A DNA stretch of 64,000 nucleotides from Bacteroidota bacterium (GTDB taxonomy: Bacteria; Bacteroidota; Bacteroidia; Bacteroidales; VadinHA17). Below are positions 27,308-37,044 of the stretch, piece by piece; within the stretch, counting starts at the first letter, position 1, and each line of letters starts with the position of its first letter. The stretch is from assembly GCA_029564935.1 (NCBI GenBank), contig JAKQPD010000159.1, positions 20,004 through 84,003 on the forward strand. The letters run 5' to 3'. A program made the translations under genes and the position numbers. The notes below the pieces were generated by a model. It saw nothing but the letters and a program-made list of their open reading frames with translations. It ran no database searches and had not been told where the DNA came from.

Positions 27308-28400
27308 AAGGATTATCATCAGCGGCGGAGGTACCGGAGGACATATATTTCCGGCTATTTCGATCGCAAATGCTCTCAGGAAGAAAGATCCGGGGATCGA
27401 TATCCTTTTTGTCGGAGCCGAGGGCCGGATGGAAATGGAAAAGGTGCCGGACGCAGGCTATAAGATCAGGGGACTTCCGGTAGCCGGTTTTTACCGCAGT
27501 TTCACCTTAAGGAATATTACAGTATTGTTCAGGCTTATCAGAAGCCTTTCGGCTGCAAGGAAGATCTTAAAGGAATTCCGGCCCGATGCCGCCGTCGGCG
27601 TCGGCGGTTATGCAAGCGGTCCGATACTCAGACAGGCAGGAAAGATGGGAATACCAACACTTATCCAGGAACAGAACAGCTATGCCGGAATAACAAACAG
27701 GTTGCTTGCAAAAAGAGCATCGGTTATATGTGTTGCTTATGAGGGAATGGAGAAATATTTCCCGGCTGAAAAAATAAAAATTACAGGTAATCCTGTTCGT
27801 CATACATATGACAATACAGATAACCTGAAGGATGAGGCCCTGGCTTATTTCGGCCTGAAGTCCGGAAAACCTGTAATACTTGTCCTGGGAGGTTCTCTCG
27901 GGGCAGGCACCATAAACAACAGCCTGAGCATGAATCTTGACAAGGTTACGGGTTCTGATATCCAATGGATTTGGCAGACCGGCAAACACTATTATGAGAG
28001 TGTCAGTAAGGCAATCTCAGGTTTATCCACCGACAACATTTCAGTTCACGGTTTCATCGACAGAATGGATTATGCCTTTGCAGCTGCGGATATTATTGTC
28101 TCCAGGGCCGGAGCAGGTACAATTTCTGAATTATGCCTTGCAGGGAAACCTGTGATTCTGGTCCCCTCACCGAATGTCGCTGAAGACCACCAGACGAGGA
28201 ACGCCCGGGCACTTTCAGACAGGGAAGCCGCCATCCTCGTTGAGGACAGAAAGGCGCTGGAAATACTTGCAGATGTTGCAATCGGCCTTGTAACGGATAA
28301 TTCCAGAAGAACAATGCTTTCAGAGAATATAAAAAAGATGGCTTTGCGCGATGCTGATATTAAAATAGCTGAAGAAGTCCTGAAACTTACTGAAAAATGA
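27288..28400 (+). CDS. murG: UDP-GlcNAc transferase MurG
   Basis: Peripheral membrane GT-B glycosyltransferase that converts lipid I to lipid II. The 370 residues begin with the family motif ISGGGTGGHIFPAISIA, followed by GAEGRMEMEKVP, VGVGGYASGPIL, QEQNSYAG-TNR, GGSLGAGTINN, then the C-terminal UDP-GlcNAc site SRAGAGTISEL and NVAEDHQTRNA. It overlaps ftsW by 20 bp and its end overlaps murC by 4 bp (ATGA), suggesting tight translational coupling. Confidence 0.96.
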   Translation: MDQQRHKRIIISGGGTGGHIFPAISIANALRKKDPGIDILFVGAEGRMEMEKVPDAGYKIRGLPVAGFYRSFTLRNITVLFRLIRSLSAARKILKEFRPDAAVGVGGYASGPILRQAGKMGIPTLIQEQNSYAGITNRLLAKRASVICVAYEGMEKYFPAEKIKITGNPVRHTYDNTDNLKDEALAYFGLKSGKPVILVLGGSLGAGTINNSLSMNLDKVTGSDIQWIWQTGKHYYESVSKAISGLSTDNISVHGFIDRMDYAFAAADIIVSRAGAGTISELCLAGKPVILVPSPNVAEDHQTRNARALSDREAAILVEDRKALEILADVAIGLVTDNSRRTMLSENIKKMALRDADIKIAEEVLKLTEK

Positions 28401-29791
28401 TCGATCTGAGTAACATACAGGGGATTTATTTTGTCGGTATCGGTGGTATCGGAATGAGCGCTATTGCCTTATACTTCAGGAATTCAGGATATGCAGTTGC
28501 GGGTTACGACAGGTCCGAAAGCAGTGTCACCAGAAATCTTACTGCTGAAGGATGCGAAATAACATTTGATGATGACGAGACCGGGCTGCCTGTTCTTTTC
28601 AGGGATATTACCCGTAAAGATAATATCCTGGTCATTTATACACCTGCAATACCTCCGGATAGCAGGATCCTCAGGTTTTTCAGGAATAACGGATATACGA
28701 TATTAAAAAGAGCTCAGGTACTGGGAGCAATATCTTCAGATACTGATACAATTGCAGTTGCGGGGACACACGGGAAAACTACAATTTCAACGATGACAGC
28801 CCATATACTGAAACAGTCTCATGTCGACTGTTCCGCCTTCCTGGGAGGAATTTCGGTGAATTATTCAACAAACCTGCTTCTTGGGAAGGGGCGGTTCACA
28901 GTAATGGAAGCCGATGAATTTGACAGGTCATTTCACCACCTGACACCGCTGATGGCAGTCATATCCGCAGTTGATGCCGATCATCTTGATATTTACGGCG
29001 ATCATGAAACAATGATCGGGGCTTACAATATTTTCTGCAGCAAGATCCGGAAAGATGGCATCCTGATACTTAATAACAGAATAAAGGACAGGATAAGATG
29101 TCCTGAGAATGTAAAATGCTTTACTTACGGAAGTGACCCCGGATCGGATTACAGGAATTTCAAAATTGAACGCAGGGAAGAATCTTATTTTTTCAGTCTG
29201 GAAACTCCCAATGGTGTAGTTAAGGATCTCAGGTTCCCTTTCCCGGGGATAATAAACATAGATAATCTCACTGCTGCAATAGCGATTGCGCTCAATTGCG
29301 AAGTAACTGAGGAGGAAATTCGTAATTCAATTACCCTTTTCAGGGGTGTGAAACGCAGATTTGAAATCAGAGTCAATCTGCCCGGACTTACATATATCGA
29401 TGATTATGCTCATCATCCCGAGGAAATAAGAGCGTGCGTCAGATCTGTACGCGAATATTTCTCAGGAAGAAAGGTAACCGGGATCTTTCAGCCTCATCTG
29501 TTCTCAAGAACACGTGATCATGCTGACGGATTTGCACAAATACTCGATGAACTTGACGAAGTGATCCTTCTTCCGATCTATCCTGCAAGGGAAAAGCCGA
29601 TAAGCGGGATATCATCAGAGCTCATTCTCGGCAAGATGAAGCTGAAGAACAGGAAGCTTTTGAAGATGGAAGAGATCCTTCCATGGCTTGATCCGGGGAA
29701 AATAGATGTATTGGTAACAATAGGGGCCGGAGATATTGATAAGCTTGTCGGACCGATTGAAGAAAAACTGAAAGCGAAAGCAGGTAAATGA
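28397..29791 (+). CDS. murC: UDP-MurNAc--L-alanine ligase MurC
   Basis: Adds the first stem-peptide residue, L-alanine, to UDP-MurNAc. The 464 residues have the GIGGIGMSAIA nucleotide-binding start, the Mur ligase P-loop AVAGTHGKTTIST, EADEFDRSF, SAVDADHLDIYG, GVKRRFEIR and DDYAHHPEEIRA with GIFQPHLFSRTRD. The Mpl recycling ligase is the look-alike, but position in the dcw cluster and GTHGKTT-HHP content fit MurC. ATGA overlaps link it to both murG and ftsQ. Confidence 0.96.
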   Translation: MIDLSNIQGIYFVGIGGIGMSAIALYFRNSGYAVAGYDRSESSVTRNLTAEGCEITFDDDETGLPVLFRDITRKDNILVIYTPAIPPDSRILRFFRNNGYTILKRAQVLGAISSDTDTIAVAGTHGKTTISTMTAHILKQSHVDCSAFLGGISVNYSTNLLLGKGRFTVMEADEFDRSFHHLTPLMAVISAVDADHLDIYGDHETMIGAYNIFCSKIRKDGILILNNRIKDRIRCPENVKCFTYGSDPGSDYRNFKIERREESYFFSLETPNGVVKDLRFPFPGIINIDNLTAAIAIALNCEVTEEEIRNSITLFRGVKRRFEIRVNLPGLTYIDDYAHHPEEIRACVRSVREYFSGRKVTGIFQPHLFSRTRDHADGFAQILDELDEVILLPIYPAREKPISGISSELILGKMKLKNRKLLKMEEILPWLDPGKIDVLVTIGAGDIDKLVGPIEEKLKAKAGK

Positions 29792-30564
29792 AAAAGTTAG
29801 TAAGAATACTTTTGATAATACCTTTATTATATATACTGATAATGCCGGTATGGCTTTCATCCTACTATGGATCGCGGCCATGCAGCGGAATTTCAATAAG
29901 TATCGACGATTCAACTGAATATCATTTTGTGACAAAAAGACAGCTTCTTAACCTTGTTCGCGGGACCGGATCAGGCTTGCTTGGCCGCCCTGTCAGCAGC
30001 CTTTCTCTGAACGAAATTGAAAACAGGGTAGCTAACCTGAGGGAATTAAAAGTGGCTGAAGTATATCTTACAATAGACGGTGTACTTAATGTTCTTGCTG
30101 ATCAGAGAGATCCGGTGATGAGGGTGATACCCGACAGCGGCGGAGATTTTTTTATTGATGACGAAGGCGTCCTTATAAGAAGAAAAAACCTTTATACACC
30201 AAGACTTCACGTAGTTGGTGGAGATATTACAATCAGCCAGGCAATGCTGAACGGGGTGAGTATTCTGGACACCAGTATCAGAATCACAATCCTGAGGGAT
30301 GTATACAATTTTGTAAAATATATTTCAGGCGATGATTTCTGGTCGGCACAGATAGACCAGATTTATGTTGACAGCCGCTCGGAGATCGACCTTATTCCAA
30401 GGGTAGGCAACCATCAGATACACCTCGGAACCTTTGAGAATTATGAAAACAAGCTGAGGAATCTTTCGGCTTTTTATGATAAAGTCCTTCCTGAAGTCGG
30501 CTGGAATAAGTATTCCGTATTAAACCTTGAATTCAGGGATCAGATCGTATGCAAAAGGCGATGA
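29788..30564 (+). CDS. ftsQ: FtsQ-like division protein
   Basis: Bitopic protein: 258 residues with a short cytoplasmic N terminus, one helix at about residues 4-24 and a periplasmic region containing a POTRA-like segment (about 45-110, with ENRVANLRELKVAEVYL and TIDGVLNVLADQRDP) and the FtsQ beta domain (GGDFFIDDEGVLI to LNLEFRDQIV). It would link early and late divisome proteins. Sequence is divergent from E. coli FtsQ, as usual in this phylum; gene order supports the call. Overlaps murC (4 bp) and ftsA (4 bp, ATGA). Confidence 0.9.
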   Translation: MKKLVRILLIIPLLYILIMPVWLSSYYGSRPCSGISISIDDSTEYHFVTKRQLLNLVRGTGSGLLGRPVSSLSLNEIENRVANLRELKVAEVYLTIDGVLNVLADQRDPVMRVIPDSGGDFFIDDEGVLIRRKNLYTPRLHVVGGDITISQAMLNGVSILDTSIRITILRDVYNFVKYISGDDFWSAQIDQIYVDSRSEIDLIPRVGNHQIHLGTFENYENKLRNLSAFYDKVLPEVGWNKYSVLNLEFRDQIVCKRR

Positions 30565-31931
30565 AAACTAAAACTAACAATATGAGCAGCAGAGAACAGT
30601 TCGTAGCAGCTATCGATATCGGAACAACAAAAATTGTTTCGATAGTCGGTAAGAAAAATGAGAATGGGAAGATTGAAATTCTCGGATTGAGCAAAGCCCT
30701 TTCAAAAGGCGTCAAGAGAGGTGTTGTGATAAATATTGAAGATACTGTCACGGCAATACAGACGACAGTCGACGATGTACAAAAACGGTCGGGGATAAAA
30801 TTCTCTGAAGTATTTGTGGGGATTGCCGGTCAGCATATAAAAAGTATGAAGAGCCGTGGTTATATAATGCGTGACTCATACGAGGATGAAATAAAAAAAG
30901 ACGAAGTGTTCAGGCTCATTGAGGACATGCACAAGATACACATAGATATAGGGGAGGAGATCATTCATGTAATTCCCCAGAATTTTATTGTGGATAATGA
31001 AACCGGTCTGAAGAGTCCTATAGGGATCTGCGGAAGAAGACTTGAAGCCAATTTCCATATTGTAATTGGTCATGTTGCAGCTGCAAAGAATATTGAAAAG
31101 TGCATAAGGAGAGCCAACCTTAGCGTCAAAGATCTTATTCTTGAGCCTCTGGCTTCTGCTGACGCTGTTCTGACCGAAGACGAAAAGGAAGCCGGTGTGG
31201 TTCTTGTGGATATTGGCGGCGGTACTACTGACCTTGCAGTTTATTATGATAATATAATCAGGCATACTGCCGTGATCCCGCTCGGGGGGAATGTTGTGAC
31301 GAATGATATCAAGGAGGGATGTGCTATACTCCAGAGGCATGCTGAACAATTAAAGATCCAGTATGGTTCGGCACTCGGTGAAATAGCTCCTGAGGATAAA
31401 GTAGTGGCTATTCCCGGTATCAGCGGAAGAACGCCAAAGGAAATCTCTTTCAGGAACCTCGCATATATAATCCAGTCGAGGATGGAAGAGATAATCGATT
31501 TTATCAATTTCGAGATACAGAACTCGGGATATGGCGATAAGCTGGCTGCAGGGATTGTCATAACAGGAGGAGGAGCAATGCTGAAGCATCTTTCCCAGCT
31601 GATGAAATTCAAGACAGCCATGGATGTAAGGATCGGGTATCCGAATGAACATCTGACAGGCCCGGGCAGGAATGAGATCAATCAGCCTATGTATGCTACA
31701 AGTGTAGGGCTGATAATGAGGGGATTTGATTATCTGGAAACATATAAGAGACCATTTAATGCTGCTCCTGCGGATGATTTTGTTGAAAAGCCTGCTGAAG
31801 TGTATGAACATGCTGAGGTGACAGATGACGGCCAGGCTGATACGGTCAGGGAGCCGAAGACTTCCCTTACTGAAAAGATAAAGATAATTATGCAGAAGAT
31901 GTTTGAAGTTGAGGATAACTCAATAAACTGA
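30561..31931 (+). CDS. ftsA: Cell division protein FtsA
   Basis: Actin-like ATPase tethering FtsZ to the membrane. The 456 residues from ATG 30561 include AAIDIGTTKIVSIVG (phosphate 1), the SHS2 1C insertion, LVDIGGGTTDLAVY (phosphate 2), GGAMLKHLSQL and a C-terminal extension ending in an amphipathic helix (LTEKIKIIMQKMFEV) that would bind membrane. An upstream ATG at 30549 and a downstream one at 30582 are possible. 30561 is preferred because it overlaps the ftsQ stop as ATGA. Confidence 0.95.
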   Translation: MKTKTNNMSSREQFVAAIDIGTTKIVSIVGKKNENGKIEILGLSKALSKGVKRGVVINIEDTVTAIQTTVDDVQKRSGIKFSEVFVGIAGQHIKSMKSRGYIMRDSYEDEIKKDEVFRLIEDMHKIHIDIGEEIIHVIPQNFIVDNETGLKSPIGICGRRLEANFHIVIGHVAAAKNIEKCIRRANLSVKDLILEPLASADAVLTEDEKEAGVVLVDIGGGTTDLAVYYDNIIRHTAVIPLGGNVVTNDIKEGCAILQRHAEQLKIQYGSALGEIAPEDKVVAIPGISGRTPKEISFRNLAYIIQSRMEEIIDFINFEIQNSGYGDKLAAGIVITGGGAMLKHLSQLMKFKTAMDVRIGYPNEHLTGPGRNEINQPMYATSVGLIMRGFDYLETYKRPFNAAPADDFVEKPAEVYEHAEVTDDGQADTVREPKTSLTEKIKIIMQKMFEVEDNSIN

Positions 31932-31993
31932 AATTTTTATTCCTGAAGTGTAAATAAATCAAGGCCGTGGGAAAAACTACTATTCTTAACGAA

Positions 31994-33478
31994 ATGTCTG
32001 ACGATCTGATGAATTTCGACCTTCCGGTTGAAAAGTCATCAATAATAAAGGTCGTTGGTGTAGGCGGTGGCGGAGTCAATGCAGTAAATCACATGTTTGA
32101 AAAAGGAATTAAGGATGTGAACTTCATTGTATGCAATACTGACCGTCAGTCGCTGGATATAAGTCCCGTGCCGGTTAAGATCCAGCTCGGTGCATCACTT
32201 ACCGAAGGCATGGGTGCGGGAAGCCAGCCCGAAAAAGGAAGGAAAGCTGCCGAGGAAAACATCGGCGATGTGATGAAAGCTGTTTCAGGAAATACAAGAA
32301 TGGTATTCCTGACGACCGGGATGGGTGGTGGTACAGGAACAGGAGCTATTCCCGTTATTGCAAAAGCATGTAAGGAAGCCGGATTGCTCACGATTGCAGT
32401 GGTAACGATCCCTTTCAAATCGGAAGGTAAGGTCAAAATAGGTTATGCAATAGACGGGATCGCCGAACTGAAGGATCATGTCGATTCACTGCTGGTGATC
32501 AACAATGAAAAGCTACGGGAAATGCACGGTAACCTTGGCGTTTCGTCAGCATTCTCAAAAGCCGATGACGTTCTTACTACGGCTGTAAAAGGTATTGCTG
32601 AGATAATTACGGTAACAGGCTATATAAACGTCGACTTTGCCGACGTTGAAACAGTAATGAAAAATTCGGGTGTCGCTGTCATGGGTATGGGAATTGCAGC
32701 AGGGGAGAACAGGGCTGTCTGCGCTATTGAGAATGCACTTGCATCTCCCTTGCTTAATTCCAATGACATAACCGGCGCAAAAAGTATCCTCATAAATATT
32801 TCGTCGGGTACAGGTGAACACGAGCTTACAATGGACGAACTGGGGGATATCACCGACTATATGTATGCAACAGCTTCGGATGATGCATTGATAATCAGGG
32901 GACTTTCGTCAGATCCGACCCTTGGCGAAAATCTAAGCATCATAGTCATTGCGACAGGCTTTGAGGCCGCCAGCCTTATACAGCCCGTCAAAGCCAGAAA
33001 GGCTAAAACAGTTGAGATGCTCAGCGGGACCGACTATGTTCCCCCTCCCCACCTTATCCCCGATAAAAATGAAGAAAGCTTCAATGTTCACCAGAAAAAA
33101 CATACTTCAATAATTTCCGATGCAGGCGATGATTACCAGGGAGTTCTTGACTTCAACATTGAAAGTATAAACAAAAAACCCGGTCTTAACAGGGATACTG
33201 ACAATGATGAGAACGGGCAGAAAGATCCGGAACTAAAGCTTAAAAGGGTAAAGCACATGCAGAAGATGATGGAGAAGGAGGGAATCTCCAGTAAGACAAT
33301 GAATGAGAATATTGAAGCTTTTGAGGATGTCCCGGCATATATAAGAAGAAACAGACCTCTTCCGTCGCACGACAATAATTCCGACAATAAGCCTTCAACA
33401 TTCACCCTTACTTCGGATGATAATGACGGCGTGTTCTTCAGGAATGATAATGCATACCTGAATGATAATATAGATTAA
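31994..33478 (+). CDS. ftsZ: Cell division GTPase FtsZ
   Basis: Tubulin-like GTPase forming the division ring. The 494 residues from MSDDLMNFDLP show GVGGGGVNAVNHM, the GTP signature TTGMGGGTGTGAIP, the T7-loop catalytic region NVDFADVETVM, and a long, poorly conserved acidic linker (about 320-460) before the C-terminal segment (VPAYIRRNRPLP), which would be the FtsA-binding part. A GTG at 31967 in frame is possible but adds residues not typical of FtsZ, so ATG 31994 is chosen. It ends the cluster; murF and ddl are not in this cluster. Confidence 0.96.
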   Translation: MSDDLMNFDLPVEKSSIIKVVGVGGGGVNAVNHMFEKGIKDVNFIVCNTDRQSLDISPVPVKIQLGASLTEGMGAGSQPEKGRKAAEENIGDVMKAVSGNTRMVFLTTGMGGGTGTGAIPVIAKACKEAGLLTIAVVTIPFKSEGKVKIGYAIDGIAELKDHVDSLLVINNEKLREMHGNLGVSSAFSKADDVLTTAVKGIAEIITVTGYINVDFADVETVMKNSGVAVMGMGIAAGENRAVCAIENALASPLLNSNDITGAKSILINISSGTGEHELTMDELGDITDYMYATASDDALIIRGLSSDPTLGENLSIIVIATGFEAASLIQPVKARKAKTVEMLSGTDYVPPPHLIPDKNEESFNVHQKKHTSIISDAGDDYQGVLDFNIESINKKPGLNRDTDNDENGQKDPELKLKRVKHMQKMMEKEGISSKTMNENIEAFEDVPAYIRRNRPLPSHDNNSDNKPSTFTLTSDDNDGVFFRNDNAYLNDNID

Positions 33479-33523
33479 AAGTAAAGAGCAGTTACAGGAA
33501 AGTCCAATTATCTGCATATTTCC

Positions 33524-33531
33524 TATATTTG
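33524..33531 (+). promoter_or_regulatory. Probable -7 promoter box for the porin gene
   Basis: TATATTTG fits TAnnTTTG exactly. Only 5 nt separate it from the ATG at 33537, so transcription would start at or beside the start codon, implying a leaderless message. Confidence 0.5.
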
Positions 33532-33536
33532 CGCAG

Positions 33537-35477
33537 ATGAACAGATATTTCTTGATAGGACTGCTTCTTTCTGTTTTAACAGGATCCGGCTCTTTTGCCC
33601 AGACTCCGGGCGAAGCGCAGTCAAAACGGCCTGCCGGGCCCAGGATAATCAGGGAGTGGAATCTTAACCACGATTTTACCGAAGAGGTCATAATCCCTTT
33701 TGACACGGTTTTTTCGTTGTTTCACCGTTACAGACTGACCGACAGATACTCGCCACTAAATGCTACCCTGGGCAACTACGGGCTGCCCTTTTACCAGCTG
33801 AATTTCTTTGACAGGATCTCCGACCCTGACAGATTTCTTTATTCATACTATCAACCCTTAATTTATACACCGGAAAGAGCAGTATTCATGAACACCCAGG
33901 TACCCTTCACCGAGCTTGTCTGGACAAACGGCGGACCCAGGGAAACGTCCGAGCAGACATTCAGAGTCAGGCATTCCCAGAATGTAAACAGGTTCCTGAA
34001 TTTCGGACTGATCTATGATATTGTATATAATCTCGGACAGTATAATTATCAGAGGGCAGAGGATAAGGCTTTTACATTGTTCTCATCATATACCGGCCCG
34101 GCATATAAATATTATTTTTCAGCAGGGATTAATGATATAACCTCCTGGGAGAACGGTGGCATTTTAAATAAAGAAGACCTGGGACAGTATGAAACAAGGG
34201 ATGTACCGATAAACCTTGGCGGCCTGAATACTGCAAAAAGTGTTCTTAAAAATCGTAATATACTCTTTGTCCAGCGTTACACGGTGGGCAAAAGGACACA
34301 AACGGGTGATTCACTTAAAAAAGCAGAAAGATTCTCCGGCCTGCGGGGGACCTTTTCTCATATTTTAATTGCGGAGAACAATAAAAGGTCTTATAGTGAT
34401 AATAGTCCGTTATCGGGATTTTATGATACAGTTTTCATAAGTAAAAAAGCCACTTTCGACTCTCTTGCCCAGCGCAGCTTCAAAAACAGCCTGAGGTTTG
34501 ATTTTGCAACTGATGAGAAACGAAAAATCAGCCTTGGCGGTGGCGTCGGGATCAGGAACGAGCTTTTCCGCTACAGCCAGATTATACCTGCCCACGATAC
34601 TACCTTTTCAGATACATTGGCATGGCGGAAAAGCAACAATGCAGTTATCGGGAAGCTTTTTAACACAATCGGCGATAAATTCAGATGGACAGCAGACGGA
34701 GAATTATACCTTACAGGATATAAGGCGGGAGATTTCAGTCTGAAGGGCGAAATAACCAAATCCTTCGTACTGAAAAAAGGAACAGCCAGCTGGATCATCC
34801 ATGGGAGCATGATCAACCGTCAACCCTCTTTCTGGTATACCAGCTGGGGAAGCAACCATTTTGAATGGCTGAATGAACTGAATAAGGAATTCCGTATCGA
34901 TATCGGAACGCGATTATCCTACCCGGCACTTAAAACCGATCTGAGGTTCGATTATGCGATAATTGACAATTATACAGATTTCAATACTGAAGCTCTTCCT
35001 TCCCAGCATGGTGGAGGATTATCCGTCGCATCAATAATGCTAAGCAAAGAAATGAAAGCATGGAAATTCCACCTGTCGGGAGATGTGCTTGGTCAGATAT
35101 CAAGCAATTCGGAAATTCTTGATCTTCCTCTTATATCCCTGAGATCTGCCGGTTATTTCGAACACCTTTTCCGCTTCAAACAAACAAATGGCAAACTTAA
35201 TACCCAGATAGGCTTTGATGTCCTTTATCATTCGTTATACTACGCTTATTCATATATGCCTTCAACAGGCAGATTCTTCAGACAGGATAAAGTAAGGACA
35301 GGCAATTATCCTTTTGTCAATGTTTTTCTCAATCTCAAGCTCAAAAGAACGAGGATCTTCGTAATGTTTGACCATGTCAATGCCGGCCTGCTTGGCTACG
35401 AATACTTCATGATGCCATCTTATCCCATGAATTACAGGATGTTACGCTATGGTCTAGCCTGGACGTTTTACAATTAA
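33537..35477 (+). CDS. Putative outer-membrane porin (Porin_10-type)
   Basis: The 646-residue protein has a signal peptide (about residues 1-21, ending SFAQ) and a long beta-rich remainder with many alternating aromatic strands, ending YGLAWTFYN with a C-terminal aromatic as in barrel proteins. The segment FSLFHRYRLTDRYSPLNATLG and NYGLPFYQLNFFDR are features I associate with the Bacteroidota putative porin family (Porin_10). It would form an outer-membrane channel of unknown substrate. It starts 58 bp after ftsZ with its own likely promoter. Confidence 0.82.
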   Translation: MNRYFLIGLLLSVLTGSGSFAQTPGEAQSKRPAGPRIIREWNLNHDFTEEVIIPFDTVFSLFHRYRLTDRYSPLNATLGNYGLPFYQLNFFDRISDPDRFLYSYYQPLIYTPERAVFMNTQVPFTELVWTNGGPRETSEQTFRVRHSQNVNRFLNFGLIYDIVYNLGQYNYQRAEDKAFTLFSSYTGPAYKYYFSAGINDITSWENGGILNKEDLGQYETRDVPINLGGLNTAKSVLKNRNILFVQRYTVGKRTQTGDSLKKAERFSGLRGTFSHILIAENNKRSYSDNSPLSGFYDTVFISKKATFDSLAQRSFKNSLRFDFATDEKRKISLGGGVGIRNELFRYSQIIPAHDTTFSDTLAWRKSNNAVIGKLFNTIGDKFRWTADGELYLTGYKAGDFSLKGEITKSFVLKKGTASWIIHGSMINRQPSFWYTSWGSNHFEWLNELNKEFRIDIGTRLSYPALKTDLRFDYAIIDNYTDFNTEALPSQHGGGLSVASIMLSKEMKAWKFHLSGDVLGQISSNSEILDLPLISLRSAGYFEHLFRFKQTNGKLNTQIGFDVLYHSLYYAYSYMPSTGRFFRQDKVRTGNYPFVNVFLNLKLKRTRIFVMFDHVNAGLLGYEYFMMPSYPMNYRMLRYGLAWTFYN

Positions 35478-35486
35478 AAATTTTTG

Positions 35487-35494
35487 TATCTTTG
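35487..35494 (+). promoter_or_regulatory. Probable -7 promoter box for the mltF-like gene
   Basis: TATCTTTG fits TAnnTTTG, the commonest Bacteroidota form, 10 nt after the porin stop and 43 nt before the TTG start at 35538. Confidence 0.6.
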
Positions 35495-35537
35495 CCGCGT
35501 TTTTGTCTGAATTGATTGTGAAACAAAAAAACAACTA

Positions 35538-37034
35538 TTGGGAAAGAAAATAGTCCTTTTTACAGCCTTACTGGCGGTATTATTAATATCGTGTACCAAC
35601 AGTAAGAATCACCAGGGAACAAATAACGGCAATAGTGTCTCCAATGATCTTGAACTTATACGGGAGAGGGGTAAACTTGTTGCAATAGCCGATTTTAATT
35701 CGACTAATTATTTTGTTTATAAAGGTGAACCGATGGGATTCCATTTCGAGCTGCTCAATGAATTTACCGAATATCTCGGGGTAGATCTTGAAATAGTAAC
35801 GGAAAACCATCTCGATCGTGCTTTCGATCTGCTTAAGTCAGGGAAAGCTGACATAATAGCCATTGGTCTGACAGTAAATTCATCACGAAAGAAAGACATC
35901 CAGTTTACGGTTCCGATAATCCAGACACGGCAGGTGCTGGTACAGCGTAAACCCAGAAACTGGAGGTCACTGACTGCCGATGCTCTTGACAGGCAGCTGA
36001 TACGAAATCAGCTTGATCTTGCACATAAGACAATTTTTGTCCAGGAGCAGTCTGCACATTCCGAACGGATCAGATCCTTGTCGGATGAAATAGGAGATAC
36101 AATCAGTATTATTGAGGTGCCTTATGAATCGGAGGAACTGATAAGGTTTGTTGCAAACGGAGAGATCGAATATACAGTATGTGATGAGAATATTGCAATT
36201 GTTAATTCTACTTATTATCCTGATATCGACATCAGTACTCCCGTCAGTTTCCCACAGAACATTGCCTGGGGATTGAGGAAACAGGAATCGTCCCGTCTTC
36301 TCGATGAACTTAATCAATGGATATCATCATTTAAAGAGACGAAACGCTATCTGTCACTTTATTCAAAGTATTTCAAGAACAGCCGATCGAACCTGAGGGT
36401 TAAGAGTGACTATTATTCCCTCAGTACCGGGAAGATTTCAATGTGGGATGAAATGATAAAGAAAGCCAGCAGCGATATTGGCTGGGACTGGCGACTTCTT
36501 GCATCCCTTATGTACCAGGAATCGAGGTTCGATCCGGATGTTGAATCGTGGGCAGGTGCTTACGGTCTTATGCAGGTTATGCCGCTTACCGGGGAAAGAT
36601 TCGGCATTGATATTAAGGCTTCTCCTTCAAATAATGTAAGGGCGGGAATTATGAACATAAAGTGGCTCACAGCGATGTTTGAAAGCAAAATCCCTGATGA
36701 AGGAGAAAGAATGAAATTCATATTAGCATCATATAATGCCGGTCCCGGACATGTTCTCGATGCAATGAAGCTTGCTGAAAAGAACGGTATGGATCCCACT
36801 AAATGGGAAGGAAATGTTGCCGTATGGCTTCTGAAAAAATCCAATCCTGTATATTATAATGATGAAGTAGTGAAAAACGGCTATTTCAGGGGAACCGAAT
36901 CGGTCAATTATGTAAGCGAGGTACTTGATCGCTATGACCATTACAGGAATCTGATTACAGGTGAGAACGTCAACAGGCTGACAATGAATATGGGCCAGGT
37001 CGGCCGGGATAGAGATATCCTGACTGCTGACTGA
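35538..37034 (+). CDS. MltF-like lytic transglycosylase lipoprotein
   Basis: Outer-membrane-anchored enzyme that cleaves peptidoglycan to 1,6-anhydromuropeptides. The 498 residues have a lipoprotein signal with lipobox LLISC (Cys19). A periplasmic solute-binding-type domain follows (about 40-275, RERGKLVAIADFNSTNYF, GLTVNSSRKKDIQFT), then a C-terminal SLT lysozyme-like domain (about 310-460) with catalytic Glu328 in YQESRFDP, GLMQVMPLTG and ASYNAGPGHV. This two-domain plan is MltF. Translation appears to begin at TTG 35538; no ATG or GTG lies in a suitable place, and the signal peptide fits exactly. It converges with the LolC/E-type gene, 10 bp apart. Confidence 0.9.
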   Translation: MGKKIVLFTALLAVLLISCTNSKNHQGTNNGNSVSNDLELIRERGKLVAIADFNSTNYFVYKGEPMGFHFELLNEFTEYLGVDLEIVTENHLDRAFDLLKSGKADIIAIGLTVNSSRKKDIQFTVPIIQTRQVLVQRKPRNWRSLTADALDRQLIRNQLDLAHKTIFVQEQSAHSERIRSLSDEIGDTISIIEVPYESEELIRFVANGEIEYTVCDENIAIVNSTYYPDIDISTPVSFPQNIAWGLRKQESSRLLDELNQWISSFKETKRYLSLYSKYFKNSRSNLRVKSDYYSLSTGKISMWDEMIKKASSDIGWDWRLLASLMYQESRFDPDVESWAGAYGLMQVMPLTGERFGIDIKASPSNNVRAGIMNIKWLTAMFESKIPDEGERMKFILASYNAGPGHVLDAMKLAEKNGMDPTKWEGNVAVWLLKKSNPVYYNDEVVKNGYFRGTESVNYVSEVLDRYDHYRNLITGENVNRLTMNMGQVGRDRDILTAD

Positions 37035-37044
37035 CTCCGGATTT

